Notes under the pieces: model-generated | What the model was told of the DNA's origin: nothing | The model's input: the letters and a program-made list of their open reading frames with translations, nothing else | Databases searched by the model: none | Part shown: positions 45,339 through 57,401 of the stretch, piece by piece | Numbering within the stretch: position 1 is the stretch's first letter | Layout of the letters: the number at the start of each line of letters is the position of its first letter | Source of the DNA: Paracyclopina nana | Taxonomy: Eukaryota; Arthropoda; Copepoda; Cyclopoida; Cyclopettidae | DNA: 64,000 bases | Reading direction: 5' to 3' | Assembly (NCBI GenBank): GCA_019096065.1 | Contig: JAGUCH010000002.1 | Coordinates: 16,876,501 to 16,940,500, forward strand | Position numbers and translations under genes: made by a program

Positions 45339-46734
45339 GCTGCGACCGCCTGTGGGGCCGGCTGGGCCCCGCCTCCTCCTTCTTCGAGTGGTGGTGGCAC
45401 TCCGCCCTGCTGCTGATCCTCGCTGGTGATCGCGCTATGTAGTTAGTCCAGTGCATTAGCAATTATGTGTGTGGTGTAATTAGAGGCACTTATTCTTCTT
45501 CGGGCTGATGATACTGAGGCTGGCGCATGCACCACACATATGGGGATTGGCAGTGATGGCATAGCACTGATCCGGACTCCTCACAGATTGCGGATCACAC
45601 ACACACTATGTATATACGCACGGCTTCAAACTCTTGTCATAGTCATAGTCGTCGACAGCGGTCCTTCCACTACTACTACTTCTTCGCAGATCGCTACTGC
45701 TGCTGCTGCGGCCGAGGCCGTCGAGGCTGGTCGTCGTGTGTGTGAGTTCCACATACTCAGAGCTGGCAGCTAGCCTCGCGGAGGAACCACACCGTAGTCG
45801 TATGTAATGGTCGCGCGCGTACAAGTAGCTGCCAAGAAAGAGAAAGTAGATCAATATCACGCAGTGCTGCGCATTCGAGGCCGCCGCAGAAGCGGCGGCC
45901 TCGAGGCTTTCTCCACGATCATCAGCGCGCCCGCAGAAGCCGCCAAATCCCCATGCGAGGATGCTCCTCTCCGCGGCCTCCAACTCTCCTTGGCATCACC
46001 TCTTGGGCAGCCGAGTCCGGAGAGGAGCGAGCGAGGAGCCGTGACAGCTCCTCCAGCACAAGAAAGCTCGCGCATGTATTTTTTGGAGGATCTCGATGAC
46101 GTACTAGATGAGTTTAAGCACCCATATTCTGCATAGAGGGAAAAACTCCTCGCGTACGGGATGATGGTGCATCAGATACGGCCAGATGCACACGAAAAAG
46201 CCCCAATTGCCATACACATATATCGACATGAAGATCGACTGCCCTGTGCTCCATTAAAGGCGAAATCTTCCCAGGCTGCTGCTGCAGTATACGCGGATTC
46301 CGGAGCTGCATGGAGATGGATGAAGAAGAAACAGCTATTTTTACTCCGCGCGAAGGACAGAAATAGCACGCGCCGCGTGTGCATGGGCTTCAAAGGCTAC
46401 TCCGACTGCTGCATAAAGAGAAAGCCCCTTCCCCCGCAATATGACTGAGATCGTGCCCGCAATGGCAGCAGCAGCAGCAGCCTCGAGCTTCTCACGACGT
46501 GTCCAATTGTGGTGGGCTGCTTGCTTGGGGGCAGCAAAAAAGGGCTAGCCTTGACCTCGCTGATTCCGCAACAACTCATTAGTCCATCTGCATAGTTCAC
46601 TGATTGAGAAATAAGAGCAAAATTAAAATTTCTTCTAGCATAGCATTTCTGAGGCTGCGCGATGACATGACATTAGTGGTTACTATAATCGTAGTTGTAG
46701 TAAAAGTCAAGCAGATATGTCTGCTTGCAAGCTG
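45339..46734. other. Innexin 5' flank, no supported gene
   Basis: GC-richer than most of the window and with CAGCAG/GCTGCT simple repeats near 45690 and 46465. Frames at 45606-45983 (minus) and 45807-46136 (plus) overlap each other and show no domain. Probably innexin leader and promoter. Confidence 0.35.
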
Positions 46735-46935
46735 TCCTCCCAAGTTGAGGATCCCAAGTTTTCTCTGGTGAAAGTTAGTGTCATTTTACCCATGTTGAGT
46801 TCACGTCGTTGCAAAACATCAACTGCCTTACCACCTATGAAAAGATCGAGAAATCAGAGGTGAAACTGCAAATTGGTGCTTTAGATTTTGCTTGGGCGTC
46901 AATTAAGGCAGTTAATGCTTCATTGACTTGGCAAA
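46735..46935 (-). mobile_element. MITE family A fragment
   Basis: Carries CCCAAGTTTTCTCTGG, TTTACCCATGTTGAGTTC, AACTGCCTTACCACCTATG and GGCAGTTAATGC; outer termini missing. Confidence 0.6.
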
Positions 46936-46974
46936 GGACCTAACCCAAACTTTTAACAACACCCAAGAATTTTG

Positions 46975-47395
46975 TATTTTCTGAAAGCGTGTGTCCCAAG
47001 GGTTTAAGTGGCGATAAAATAAAAATCCTGGCCTATCGCTTCCTATAACATTAACATTTTGAAAACGGTTCATTTTTCAATGACGCAAAATACAATTTAA
47101 GTTACTTCAGAGTAAAATAGCTAGGATGAACAGAAACGGAGATATAGCCCTGCTTACAGTTGATTACCAACCAACTTGATTAATTACGCATAATATGTGT
47201 GATAGCAAATATCTCAATTTGAGTGCATTTTACAGACTTGCTTAATTATGAAGTTAAAAAATTTTGATCCTCTTCTTTTCAGATTGCTATTGATAATATC
47301 AAAAAGCAACAAACTGTAGGCGCTAGACATTTTTGAAAATTCTATGCCATGGGATCCCAGGATTTTCAAATTACTTCCAAACGAGCCCTAAGCAC
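46975..47395 (-). repeat. Dispersed repeat H, second copy
   Basis: Inverted, diverged match to 19185-19615 (TCTCAATTTGAGTGCATTT, AACGGTTCATTTTTCA, GCTAGGATGAACAGAAA). Confidence 0.5.
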
Positions 47396-47516
47396 AAAAG
47401 CTTTCAGAAAATGACTATTTTTGGGGTGTTGAAAAGAGTTTGAGTCATCATAACGACGCAAACTCAGTGTTGGCAAAACGTTTCGCTTTTTCGGCTTCAT
47501 ATGTATGGGTCAGAGC

Positions 47517-49874
47517 CTATTTTTTCTTGAAGAAGTCGAGGAACTCGTCCATAATATTATGCTTATGGCTGCTGGAGGACTGGGCCAGAATGTCCCTATT
47601 GGCGATCATTGCCTTGATCCGATCGTCCTCGGCAATCTGCTTCTCCTGGCTGTCCTGAGCATGGACCAGCTCGTTGCGAGCATTGACCGCCTCCACATAC
47701 TGGCTGAGCAGCTTCTCCTCCTCGAGCCGCATGGCCTCCGTCTTTTGAGACTCGTCGAGATCGGAGAACTTTTGCAGTTGGCGCTGCAGCCGGTCCTTCT
47801 TATGCTCGATCGCCCTCTCCTTTTCGGCCAGATTGAGTTGCATCTGGCGCCTGACCACCGAGTTCTTCTGGTTCACCAGGCTCACGTAGCGCTGCAGCAT
47901 GGCCTCGAAGTCCGACTCGTCGGCCTCACTCTTGTCCTGACTCCGGAGCGACACCTCCAGCTTTTCGATCTCGGCCGAGATCGCCTCCTCCTCGCGCGCC
48001 AGCTCGCTCAACTCCTCCAAAATGGTCATGCTCTGGGTGAGCCGACCACCGCCAATGACATCCTCATTGTGACCGACATTGACATCGTCATTGTCATCGT
48101 AGCTGGAGGAGTCGTGAGCGGCCGCGATGAGCCGTTTCACCCGGTCTCGGCTGCTCAATTCTTCCAATCCTTTGGCAGCCTCCGGGGAGGACGTCACGGT
48201 CGATGGACCAGATGATGCTGCGTCTTCTTCTTCTTTGGCAGGCGGAGGCGAAGACGGAAGAGTCGTCCCAATGCTGTCATCCGGATCCGTCCTGGCTTTC
48301 TCTTCCTTGATGACAAGGTGTCCCACCTCGTTTCTAAAGTACTTTCCGCGGACGTACCACTTCTTTTGGAAGCATATCACAGCCTCGGCGTCGATGGCGG
48401 ATTCGCTCGTGGCGGCTGGAGCGAGGCGAGCGCGCAGATCATTGAGGAATGCGCTGACGACACTCTTGTCCGTCGAAGTGGTGCAGCCTCGAATGGCCGA
48501 CGTGTCGACACCTCCCAACAAGTCCGCAGCGTCGAAGGCGATCTCATTGTTCTCAGCCGCATTGTCCGAGGAGAGATCTGCCAAGGGGATGAGTGAGGGA
48601 GCCGCCTGGTGAATGATGGCACAAAAGCCGAGGCCGTTGCGCCAAGAGCTCGTCAAATTAGTGACTTTCACTTGGGGCTTGGAGCTCGCGAGAGATGCCC
48701 TCGCCCACTCAATTAGATCCTTTTCTGCGGACTTCATTATCTTTGGACTGCTCGCGCACTTCATCATGGAGCCCACTGCGGGCACATTGATTCCGATCGA
48801 ATGCTCCTCCATCTCTATCTCTTCCTCATGCTCGTCATTCCAGTCGATCTCTTTCAACTTGTTCGGGCTGCTCTTCGCTGTTGGCCCCACCAAATTGGTT
48901 CCAGGCTTCTTCGCCGGAGACGAAGGAGGGAGTGTCAACTCCTGTGACTTTGACATCACCAGGGGAGTGCTGGTGACCAAGTGCTCTGCCTTGATCCCGT
49001 TTGGAGTGGTGGGCGGAGAGTCCTGGGAGAGTATCTTTTGGCGAGGGGGCAACGGCGGAGGGGTGACGACGTTTGGCACGATCTTCGATCCGGAAGGCTT
49101 TTTGACGACCGGTGAAGATATCACGAGCAGGCTGTCATCAGCGTCGTAGTCTTGGTTGTCCAGCCGGTCCAGATCCCCGCAAGAGCCCCTCGGTGTCGAC
49201 CCGGGCGTAGTTGGATGACTAGGTGCCAAAAGCGATCCGGTCTCCTCCTCCTCCGCGTCCTCTTCGTCCAAGCAGGGCTCGGACGAGTCTTGAGCGGGAT
49301 CCCGGACGCTCTTGCGAATGGTCAAGTCGACCGAGGCCGAGGACACCTTCGAGGACTCCGGATGCAGCTTGAGGCGAAACGAGACGTCCTTCTCGGCTGC
49401 CGACTCGAAATACTCGCTCAAATTGAGGCGCGCCTTGGCCAGCAACTTTCGCTTCTTCCCCTTCTTCTTAACGTCGACGTTCTCGATGCTGATGTAGGCA
49501 TCTTTGTGTCTGAGCACCTGCGCGCTGCTCTTCTTCGCAAACTTGGGCACCGTGATGGACAACGCGACCACGAAAGGGGGATGCCAGACGGCCGACCCCG
49601 TCGACGTGCACTTGAGCGAGGGCTCCCAAAGCACTGGCTCCGAGGCTCGCGTCTTTCGCCGCCTCTCAACTATGGCCGAGATGTGAGAGGGTTGGTAGCC
49701 GTTCAGCGTGGACACCAGGACATCCTTGCAGGACACGGTGAAGTAGGCCTTGGCGGCCGCCACCGTCGGAGCCTTCAAAGTGTTGGTGGCAGTCGGTGAC
49801 AACTTGTCTCCCTGACTTTTTTTCCGACCTCGCCGACTCAGACGCAGAGAGCCAACCCGGCGGAGTGTGTCCAT
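47517..49874 (-). CDS. EHBP1: EH-domain-binding protein 1 (EHBP1), single exon
   Basis: A continuous 785-codon frame from an ATG. Domains in order: N-terminal C2-like (NT-C2) about residues 43-190, with YFTVSCKDVLV and AYISIENVDVKKKGKKRKLL; an acidic and Pro-rich linker including PPPLPPRQK near 273; a single calponin-homology domain about 385-485 (DLIEWARASL, TSSWRNGLGFCAIIHQ); and a C-terminal bMERB coiled coil about 610-755 (EAMLQRYVSLVNQKNSVVRR, QYVEAVNARNELVHAQDSQE). NT-C2, CH and bMERB in this order define EHBP1, which couples Rab8/10-family membranes to actin during endocytic recycling. Two features are odd: no NPF motif, the ligand of EH domains, occurs in the frame, and there is no intron over 2.36 kb. 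It is shorter than usual for the family (above 1000 residues) and lacks a C-terminal CaaX box. Confidence 0.93.
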   Translation of the reverse strand: MDTLRRVGSLRLSRRGRKKSQGDKLSPTATNTLKAPTVAAAKAYFTVSCKDVLVSTLNGYQPSHISAIVERRRKTRASEPVLWEPSLKCTSTGSAVWHPPFVVALSITVPKFAKKSSAQVLRHKDAYISIENVDVKKKGKKRKLLAKARLNLSEYFESAAEKDVSFRLKLHPESSKVSSASVDLTIRKSVRDPAQDSSEPCLDEEDAEEEETGSLLAPSHPTTPGSTPRGSCGDLDRLDNQDYDADDSLLVISSPVVKKPSGSKIVPNVVTPPPLPPRQKILSQDSPPTTPNGIKAEHLVTSTPLVMSKSQELTLPPSSPAKKPGTNLVGPTAKSSPNKLKEIDWNDEHEEEIEMEEHSIGINVPAVGSMMKCASSPKIMKSAEKDLIEWARASLASSKPQVKVTNLTSSWRNGLGFCAIIHQAAPSLIPLADLSSDNAAENNEIAFDAADLLGGVDTSAIRGCTTSTDKSVVSAFLNDLRARLAPAATSESAIDAEAVICFQKKWYVRGKYFRNEVGHLVIKEEKARTDPDDSIGTTLPSSPPPAKEEEDAASSGPSTVTSSPEAAKGLEELSSRDRVKRLIAAAHDSSSYDDNDDVNVGHNEDVIGGGRLTQSMTILEELSELAREEEAISAEIEKLEVSLRSQDKSEADESDFEAMLQRYVSLVNQKNSVVRRQMQLNLAEKERAIEHKKDRLQRQLQKFSDLDESQKTEAMRLEEEKLLSQYVEAVNARNELVHAQDSQEKQIAEDDRIKAMIANRDILAQSSSSHKHNIMDEFLDFFKKK

Positions 49875-50400
49875 TTTGCGGGAAAACTTACCCGAATTGG
49901 CTGCTGGCAGCGCTCCTCATCTTTTTGTCTGTTTCTGTTTTGTTTTTGGGCCTTTTTAACAACTCTCTCAAGATAATAAAGCGTAGCGAATGACAACACT
50001 TGTTTTTCCGCCGAAAAAGCCGCCAAAGCGCCACTTCTTGTTTATTTTGCGTCAAATCAACTTGGAGCAACGATGACGTCACGCAACTGCTGTCCGCACC
50101 CTGCGATCTGCCATTTAACGCAAGATTTAATTTCCGACGCGCAACTTACCCGTTTATGTAAACAAATTAACATAATCATGTGACACTTGAAAGTGAGCAT
50201 TGTTTTTGTGTACAGTATTTTTCAGAAAATTATTCTTTTTTTGTCGTTTGCAGTTCTTGGGATTTTTCCTTAAAAAGTATGGGTACGAATTCAAAAATGA
50301 ATTGACTCAGCTATTTTAGCTAAGCTTTACTATTATTATTAGTAAATCAAACCAGATGTACCCGACCACATTGCATAGTGGGCAGATGGGAGGGAAAGGT
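49875..50400. other. EHBP1 5' flank
   Basis: Presumed promoter and leader of EHBP1 with no other gene. Contains ATGATTATTATTAGT-type AT-rich stretches and nothing else recognised. Confidence 0.35.
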
Positions 50401-50479
50401 CTGAGTAATAGATTTCTAATGAGGAAATATGTATTTTTCAAAAAAGGGCCAGAAAGGTGAAAGGAAACGATTGGTGGTC

Positions 50480-51480
50480 AGAAAGACAGACTTAAAATTG
50501 GGTGAAAAAAGTTATTTGAAAATATGTCAAAAGTGATCCAATAGTGATAAAAATGTTTCTGATAAGGAGTTGGTAGAGTCATTGGTGAAAAGTGTTTGGG
50601 AAAAGTGGTCATTATAGTGGACGGAAACAGTGGCCAGAAAAGTGGTCAGTAAAGTGGTCAGAATAAGTACTTAGAGAAAGTGGTCAGAAAATGTGGTCAG
50701 AAAAGTGGTCATATAAGTGGTCAGAGAATGTGGCTAAAAAGTGATCAGAAAATGTGGTCAGAGAAAAGGCCCCGAGAAGTGGTCTGATAAAATCGTCAGT
50801 AAAGTGGTTAGAATAATTAGTCAGAGAAAGTGTTCAGAGAATGTGGTCAGATTAAGTAGTCAGAGATAGTGTTCAGAAAAGTGGTCACAGTTTGTTGCAA
50901 AATAAAAGTGGACAGAAAAAGTGGTCAGTAAAAGTGGTCTGAGAAAGTGGCCAGAGAAGTGGTCAGTAAAGTGGTCAGAGAATGTGGTCAGAATAATTAG
51001 TCACAGGAGGTGGTCAGAGAATGTGGTCACAATAAGTACTCAGAGAAAGTGTTCAGAAAAGTGGTCTGAGAATGTGGCCAAAAAAGTGGTCAGAAAAGGT
51101 GGTCAGAAATGGTGTACAGAAAATGTTGACAGAAAAAGTGGTCAGAAAAAGTAGTCTGAGAAAGTGGCCAAAAAAGTGGTCAGAAAAGGTGGTCAGAAAT
51201 GGTGTACAGAAAATGTTGACAGAAAAAGTAGTCTGAGAAAGTGGTCAAAAGTATGGTCTGAAAAGTGGTCAGTAATGTGGTCAGAGAATGTGGCCAAAAA
51301 AGTGATCAGAAAAAGTGGTCAGAAATGTGGACAGAGAAAGGAGCAAGAGAAGTGGTGTGAAAAGTGGTCAGAAAAAGTTGTCTGAAAAAGTGGTCGGAAA
51401 AGTGGTCAGAGAAAGGGGCTAGAGAAGTGGTCTGAAAAGTGGTCAGTAATGCGGTCACACAATGTGGAAATGTATCTGAG
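50480..51480 (+). repeat. GTGGTCAGA minisatellite
   Basis: About 1 kb of imperfect units of 9-14 bp such as GTGGTCAGAAAA and GTGGTCAGAGAAT. A 75-bp block repeats once more (from 51083 and 51174, with GAAATGGTGTACAGAAAATG). Periodic frames through it (KWSENVV-like) are artefacts. Confidence 0.85.
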
Positions 51481-52739
51481 GTTCTTCGTATTAGCGTAGA
51501 AGGGCCCAACCACGGCTCAACCAGAATTTTACCAAAATTATCAGTTAGTGTTCGGGATTATTTTGGTAACAAAGATCTTGAAAACTATTTTTAGCAGAAA
51601 ATACTCTAGATGGAGCTAGCCTACATTCCAGAAGTAACTGATTAGTTCTTGACTGTTCAAGATGCATTCATGATTGAAAGGTTACTGAAATTAAAAGTTC
51701 ATGAACAGCTCTTGAAATTGTGAAAAAGTAGATTATTTCCCAAACAACTGTTAGTGAACAGTTCTTGAACATTGAATTAATATCCATCCTTGAAATGTTA
51801 TTGAAGGAACCTGCTAACTCTAGAGGTTTTTTTTGCTGTAGAAAGCAGCAGAATAAAAAATTTTAAAGCAATTTTCTGTGTTTAAGTTACTGTGGGTTTT
51901 GTTATGTTTTACATTCTACAATCATATTTTTGAGATCTAAGGTAGAGTAGCTAGTGACAATTTTGTACCTGCTTCTTGCTTACTCAAAATCTGAAACTAG
52001 ATAATTTGGAATCAGACTTCGTATTGCCACCCAATTCTTCAAGTTCTTAGTAACATGAATAGATCTTAAAACCTAGTTATTTAGATGTTAACACACAGGT
52101 ACGTAGGTCAAAGAACTAAGGTAAACATGTTACCAAATAATCCAATATAAACCTTAACAGCCAGTATTGTTAAAAATCAGCTAGTGGTGATACAGCCCCC
52201 CGAAAAGTGAAATCCTGTCAAGTGGTCTAGTACCTTCAGATCGATATGATTGGTGGTCTAGTTAAGGTAATTTGACCACCCGACCACTTTTGAGTGGTCA
52301 AATCAAGCCCTTAATGAGTGGTCGCTTTTTCCAATGGGGAAAGGCCACTGGGTCCAGAGCAGCCCCATGAAAGGAATCAAAATCAATTATCCCCCACATT
52401 TTGACACCTTGGGAGGGTAGATGTTTGCTGGGAAAGAAAAAAAAAATTTGGGAATTAATTGTCTGTCAAATGGCCAAAAAATCCCTTTTTGGTAGGGCTG
52501 GAAAATGGCAAATATCTCCCAAGACCCTGGATGGATTTTTGATTTTTTTTGTTTGTTGGAGAGATAAAGATTGGGTCTAGCACTGAGAGTTGAAAGCACG
52601 AATATATATTTCAAAATAAGCATTTAATTTGCAGCCAAAGTTTGGTAAAAATTACTATTTTAGAAAACAAGGCATACAGCCACTATAGAGAGATCACAAA
52701 GACAATTTGATCCTGATCATGCATGGATCAAACATTTTA
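51481..52739. other. Spacer between the minisatellite and the large element
   Basis: No gene. A short cluster of GTGGTC words, some inverted as GACCAC, lies at 52195-52330. The segment 52380-52560 contains AAGACCCTGGATGGAT and a CCTTGGGAGG-like word and may be an eroded outer unit of the satellite that follows. Confidence 0.35.
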
Positions 52740-53735
52740 TGACTCCCCTGGATCACTTGGTATACCCTGAGGTATACCTTCCCATGACTTATGTGATTGG
52801 TATATTTCACACCAGTTATAAATCGCTCATGTATTATAAGACCATAGCATCCAGAAATAAGAGTTCAATGGCTTTCAGGAGCCCAAAACCCTGGATAGAT
52901 TTGGTATATTTTCATTCCCCTGGCACCATTGGGACCATGAGGGGCATTCAAATTCAAAATATTTGTGGTATATTTTATACCCGTCCACATTAGCTGAACC
53001 ATATTCACTTATATACCACTGTAAGCAGCAACTGGACAGAGATCAATGGGGCCCAGAGGCCAAGACCCCGGATGGATCCTGCTTTTTTCACTCCCTGGCA
53101 CCCTTGGGACCCGGAGGGTTGGCCAAGCAAAAACATTTTTGGTATACTGTATACCAGGCCCAAATTCAGCCAGGCTTAATATAGCCAATGTACCACTGTA
53201 AGCAGCAACTGGACAGAGATCAATGGGGCCCAGAGGCCAAGACCCCGGATGGATCCTGCTTTTTTTCACTCCCCTGGCACCCTTGGGACCCGGAGGGGTT
53301 GGCCAAGCAAAAACATTTTTGGTATACTGTATACCAGGCCCAAATTCAGCCAGGCTTAATATAGCCAATGTACCACTGTAAGCAGCAACTGGACAGAGAT
53401 CAATGGGGCCCAGAGGCCAAGACCCCGGATGGATCCTGCTTTTTCACTCCTGGCACCCTTGGGACCCTGAGGGGGTTGGCCAAGCAAAAACATTTTGGTA
53501 TACTGTATACCAGGCCCAAATTCAGCCAGGCTTAATATAGCCAATGTACCACTGTAAGCAGCAACTGCACAGAGATCAAGGGGGCCCAGAGGCCAAGACC
53601 CCGGATAGATCCTGTTTTTTTTCTCACCCCTCCCCCTTGGGACCAGAACGAGTTGCCCAACCAAAACCATATTTGGTATACTGTATACCAGGCCCAAATT
53701 CAGCCAGGCTTAATCTATCTAAAGTACCACTGTTC
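52740..53735 (+). repeat. Left satellite array of the large element, ~180-bp unit
   Basis: Four clear units of 177-180 bp (ATACCAGGCC at 53151, 53331, 53508 and 53686) preceded by diverged units back to about 52740. Each unit contains the palindrome GGTATACTGTATACC. The array is the inverse of the one at 63340-64000. Confidence 0.85.
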
Positions 53736-54357
53736 CGATAGGAGCTGTACAATTTACATCTTTTTGGATACTTTTATTCAAGCTATAATACATTTTCAGA
53801 TCAGTGAAAGGCATGAGCTGGGGCAGTTGTCTTTGACAAATCTATAGATGGCTGTGGCCATATCAAAGCTGGTACATTTTTGGGGCATGGAATGGATAGG
53901 TTTTCAAGTATCTTTCTCAATGTGGCTTTCCAAACCCCAAATATTTGGGCTCGCTTGCTTTCTTGCTTGGCTTTGAAGTCTAGGGCTAATGTGCAGAGGT
54001 CAAGTCCACATGCCTACAAAAAGTATGTTGAGATTATTTATGATATTGTCTGGAATATGCTTTACTTGAAGTGGGTACAGATGTCCAATGTGTCAGAGCT
54101 CAAGGCTTGGATGAATTTTGCCTTGCCACTGAATTTTCCATTGCATGCATATCATCTTGGGCTTCTTCTAATGCCTCATCAGTCACATCAAGACTTCCCT
54201 TTTTCAAGATGACCAGAAATTTGGAAAAAAGCCCTTAATCTAAAATTAGAGTCTCAAAAATGAACTTGTGAAATAATTTCCCAATTTACCTGAGCCTCTG
54301 TCAGCCACTCGTTAGTTGAGAATCTTGGGGATCCATTTGGTAGCTTTGCAACCCTCA

Positions 54358-57300
54358 TTAGAGCAACAACATCCTTAGTCTTTGTTTTCTGTCCTGACAT
54401 TTGGCCCTGATGAAAATGTCATGAACAAACTGTTCTTGATCCTTGGAGAAACTGGTGTGGGCTCTCTTTTCAGGCAAAGCAAATCCTTGCTGAAAGTGTT
54501 CTTGCATGATTGAATCTTTCATTGGAAAGTCATAAGGAAACTCAAAAAGCTTCAACTCCTCCAAATGACTTCCTAAAGTGCTTTTTCTGCCACTGGCTAG
54601 ATCTTTCATTACCAGAGGAGAAGCCAAACTTATCAAAGTAAAGTTTCCTCAATTTAGACGATGCTGACTGCCTTGGTAATAGGATGCTGACAAATCCCGC
54701 TCATCACATGCTCTTCTAAGCCCTTGTTGGTGAGAAACTGTCCATTGCATTGGCTTGTTGGGCACTGAAACAAGGCTCCATCACCATAAGTCAAAGAAGA
54801 ATCTTCTTGATCATCAGCTCCTAAGTCCAATCTTTCAAGCTCTTCAACAGCACCTTGAGGCTTCAATTCCCTCTTAGTAATTGTTTTGGAGGGTGGCAAA
54901 ACTTAGCATCAATTTGAGGCCCATATTTTACGCTAGGTCCATGGGGCTGAAGAATGACACAATCATAGATTGCTGTTTGCACAACCTTGTCAATCTTGAT
55001 TACTTCTCCACTCCCGATTCCACTCTGTTTGTGAACACGTAAGCCATCATGCAAGAAACTCAAAGTCATTGTACATCTTGATGCCCTTAATTTGCCTTTT
55101 CTTTGGTGAGGGTGCAGCATCTTTCACAGTTCCAGCAAATACCTAATGAATTGGCAACAGGATTTGACCTAATAAAACAGGTGATGGTGAAGATATTTTA
55201 TTTTTACTCTCCATACCTAACAAGGGCCTCTGAGAACTCAGCTGGTGTAGTTGCCTTGTTTCCATTTTGGATGTATTGCCAAACTGCTCTTCATAACAGC
55301 AGTGATCTATATAATAAAAAGAACTATAAAGTGCATTACTATAGTGGGTTTTTTAAATTATACCCCATCGGCCTTAGACTTTCCAGCTCCTGGAGTGCTA
55401 AAAATATATCGCATGATTTTCATCTGGCCAAATTGATCTCTCATTGCAAGGAGGGGCAGCAGAAAATTTTCAGAGTGATACGTTCTACAATAAAACAGTT
55501 GTAATTTATGAATTAGACTTTTAAATAGAGCATGCTACCCTGCATTGTCAGATTTGATGTAGAGCTTTTTTTATGCCAGGGTTAGCTCGAAAATACTCTC
55601 CAGTGCTGTTTTGATCAGTGCCACATTGACACTGCTCTCCTGATTTTCAGCATTTGTCAGAACAGACATGAGAAGTTATTTTGGTGCTCCATGTGCCATC
55701 ATCATTGCAAACTTGCTGCTGAAAACAGAAATGTGCCATGGAATACCAGATTTTCCAAACCAGTTCTTCTGAGACTCTCTGAACTCAGTAGGAATGAATT
55801 TCATTGCCCAGTCAATTGTCAACAATGCCACAGACTCATCTTGTTGACTGGCTATTAGGTCCCATGCTCTATTTTGACAGAATGACTGAATCAGATGGTG
55901 CTTGTAAAGAATGATTTTCTCAGAGCACACTGGATTTCATATTGTTGCTCAGCAAAGCTCTCTGGGCTCATATGACCTTTCTTCAAAGCTAGCTCAAGCA
56001 ACCCTTCAAACGATTGAATGACCTTGTCAAGAAGACTGCAGTAGAGGCATAGTTCTTCATGATCATAGCCACAATTTGATGCAAATGCCTCGCCTATGTC
56101 ATCACTGAGAGCATGGGTGACACAGTGAGATGCAATAGGACTTGTCATTGACAAATTGAACTGAAAATGATTCTTGATGTATGCCATCACCACGGAGATC
56201 CCTGCTGTTAGGACTTTCACTTGAGACTCTTCAATTGCATGGTGTGATAGTTGGCCAGCAATGTCAGATAGCAAACCAAAACTGCTCATGCACTCCTCCT
56301 GAAAAAAGTACTTTTCTTAGCACAACTTGTTTGGAAAATATTAGTGCTCTTATTACATATGTTGAATTGATGCCTCTCATCATTTTGGGACTTGCTGCAG
56401 GCATTGCATTGAGGAATCGAAAAAGTGTGCTTTCACTTGGAACTTTCACACCTTGCTCAGCAAGGAAGAGGCGACACAATCTCACAACTTCAGTTTTCTG
56501 CTTGAGTCGTATAATTTTGGGTATTGTTCCCTTTGTACCAGCTTCATCTTTCACAGAAATAGTGCCATAGGCAACATTTTGAATGATGCTGGGAGAGGTT
56601 AAAAATCAAAGATAGAGAAACAACCTCTGGCTCAATCCTCATTCTTTCCTTAGGAGTAGCCCAACCTCCATGAAGCCTCTTTGGAATCGATAATAGTGAA
56701 GCTTGGCCTTTCGATACAGATATCTTGTCAAGGGTGGGTTCCATTCTGGACCAGAGTTCAAAACAAACCTCATCTCGTCAAGGTCATCTTCTTGGTCACT
56801 TTGGTCATCATCAGGGTAGACATCATAGTCTCCAGATGGCAAGGTCAGAGGTTGAATCAGGCTAGCTCTAGCAAAACCATATTTTGGGACCAGAATAGAG
56901 AGAATTTGAACTCTTTCTCTTCCTGATTTAGCATAGTTAAAGGCCTTCAGATCTCCTTCAATATAGGATCAACACTTTGTCCACCTAACCTGCTTTCAAC
57001 AGCTTCTGAGTCTTTCAATGCCTCCCAGATCAGTTTGTCATTTCTGGAAGAGTAGAAATGGCATGTATAACTGCAGCCACACTTGCAGCCATCACACGCT
57101 TGACTTCTCTTTGGGTGGATGAGGGACCCAATTCATCAAAGGGCTTGCTCAACCTAAACCTGCATCGTACATGCTCATGATTTTCTTCCAGCAACTGGTT
57201 CAATGTATTGAGATGATTAGGCTCATCCCCAAACGAAGTGATGAGTGCATTTCCTCCTTCCTCATCAATCTCCATCAAATCACTTTCAGGAGCTGAGGGT

Positions 57301-57401
57301 AGACTCCAGCCACTACTTGTTGCCGGTAGAGAAGGAAGTGAGCTTGCACTACTCTTTGTTGGCTCATTTTCATGTTCCATTGTTATTGGTTTGGCAATCA
57401 A
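54358..57401 (-). pseudogene. Decayed mobile-element protein, probable transposase-type
   Basis: Fragments in several frames on the minus strand, in order: an acidic N-terminal part (57030-57401); YDVYPDDDQSDQEDDLDEMR; IPKIIRLKQKTEVVRLCRLF followed by VPSESTLFRFLNAMPAASPK; a segment with CGYDHEELCLYCSLLDKV; then LLTIDWAMKFIPTEFRESQK and WFGKSGIPWHIS; a zinc-finger-like FQCPTSQCNGQFLTNKGLEE; and finally SFSKDQEQFVHDIFIRAKCQ. This order matches, from memory, a large uncharacterised family that is multi-copy in many invertebrate genomes. The conserved Asp in DWAMKF and the repetitive distribution suggest a transposase, but this is inference. Some breaks may be introns (GTAAGT- and CAG-like sites exist); several look like frameshifts. 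Confidence 0.6.

Noticed and set aside
45606-45983. 125-codon minus-strand frame upstream of innexin
   Set aside because: Overlaps a frame on the other strand and consists mainly of Ala/Ser runs from CAG-type repeats; more likely leader sequence.
50921-51385. KWSENVV-type frames
   Set aside because: Produced by the GTGGTCAGA minisatellite.
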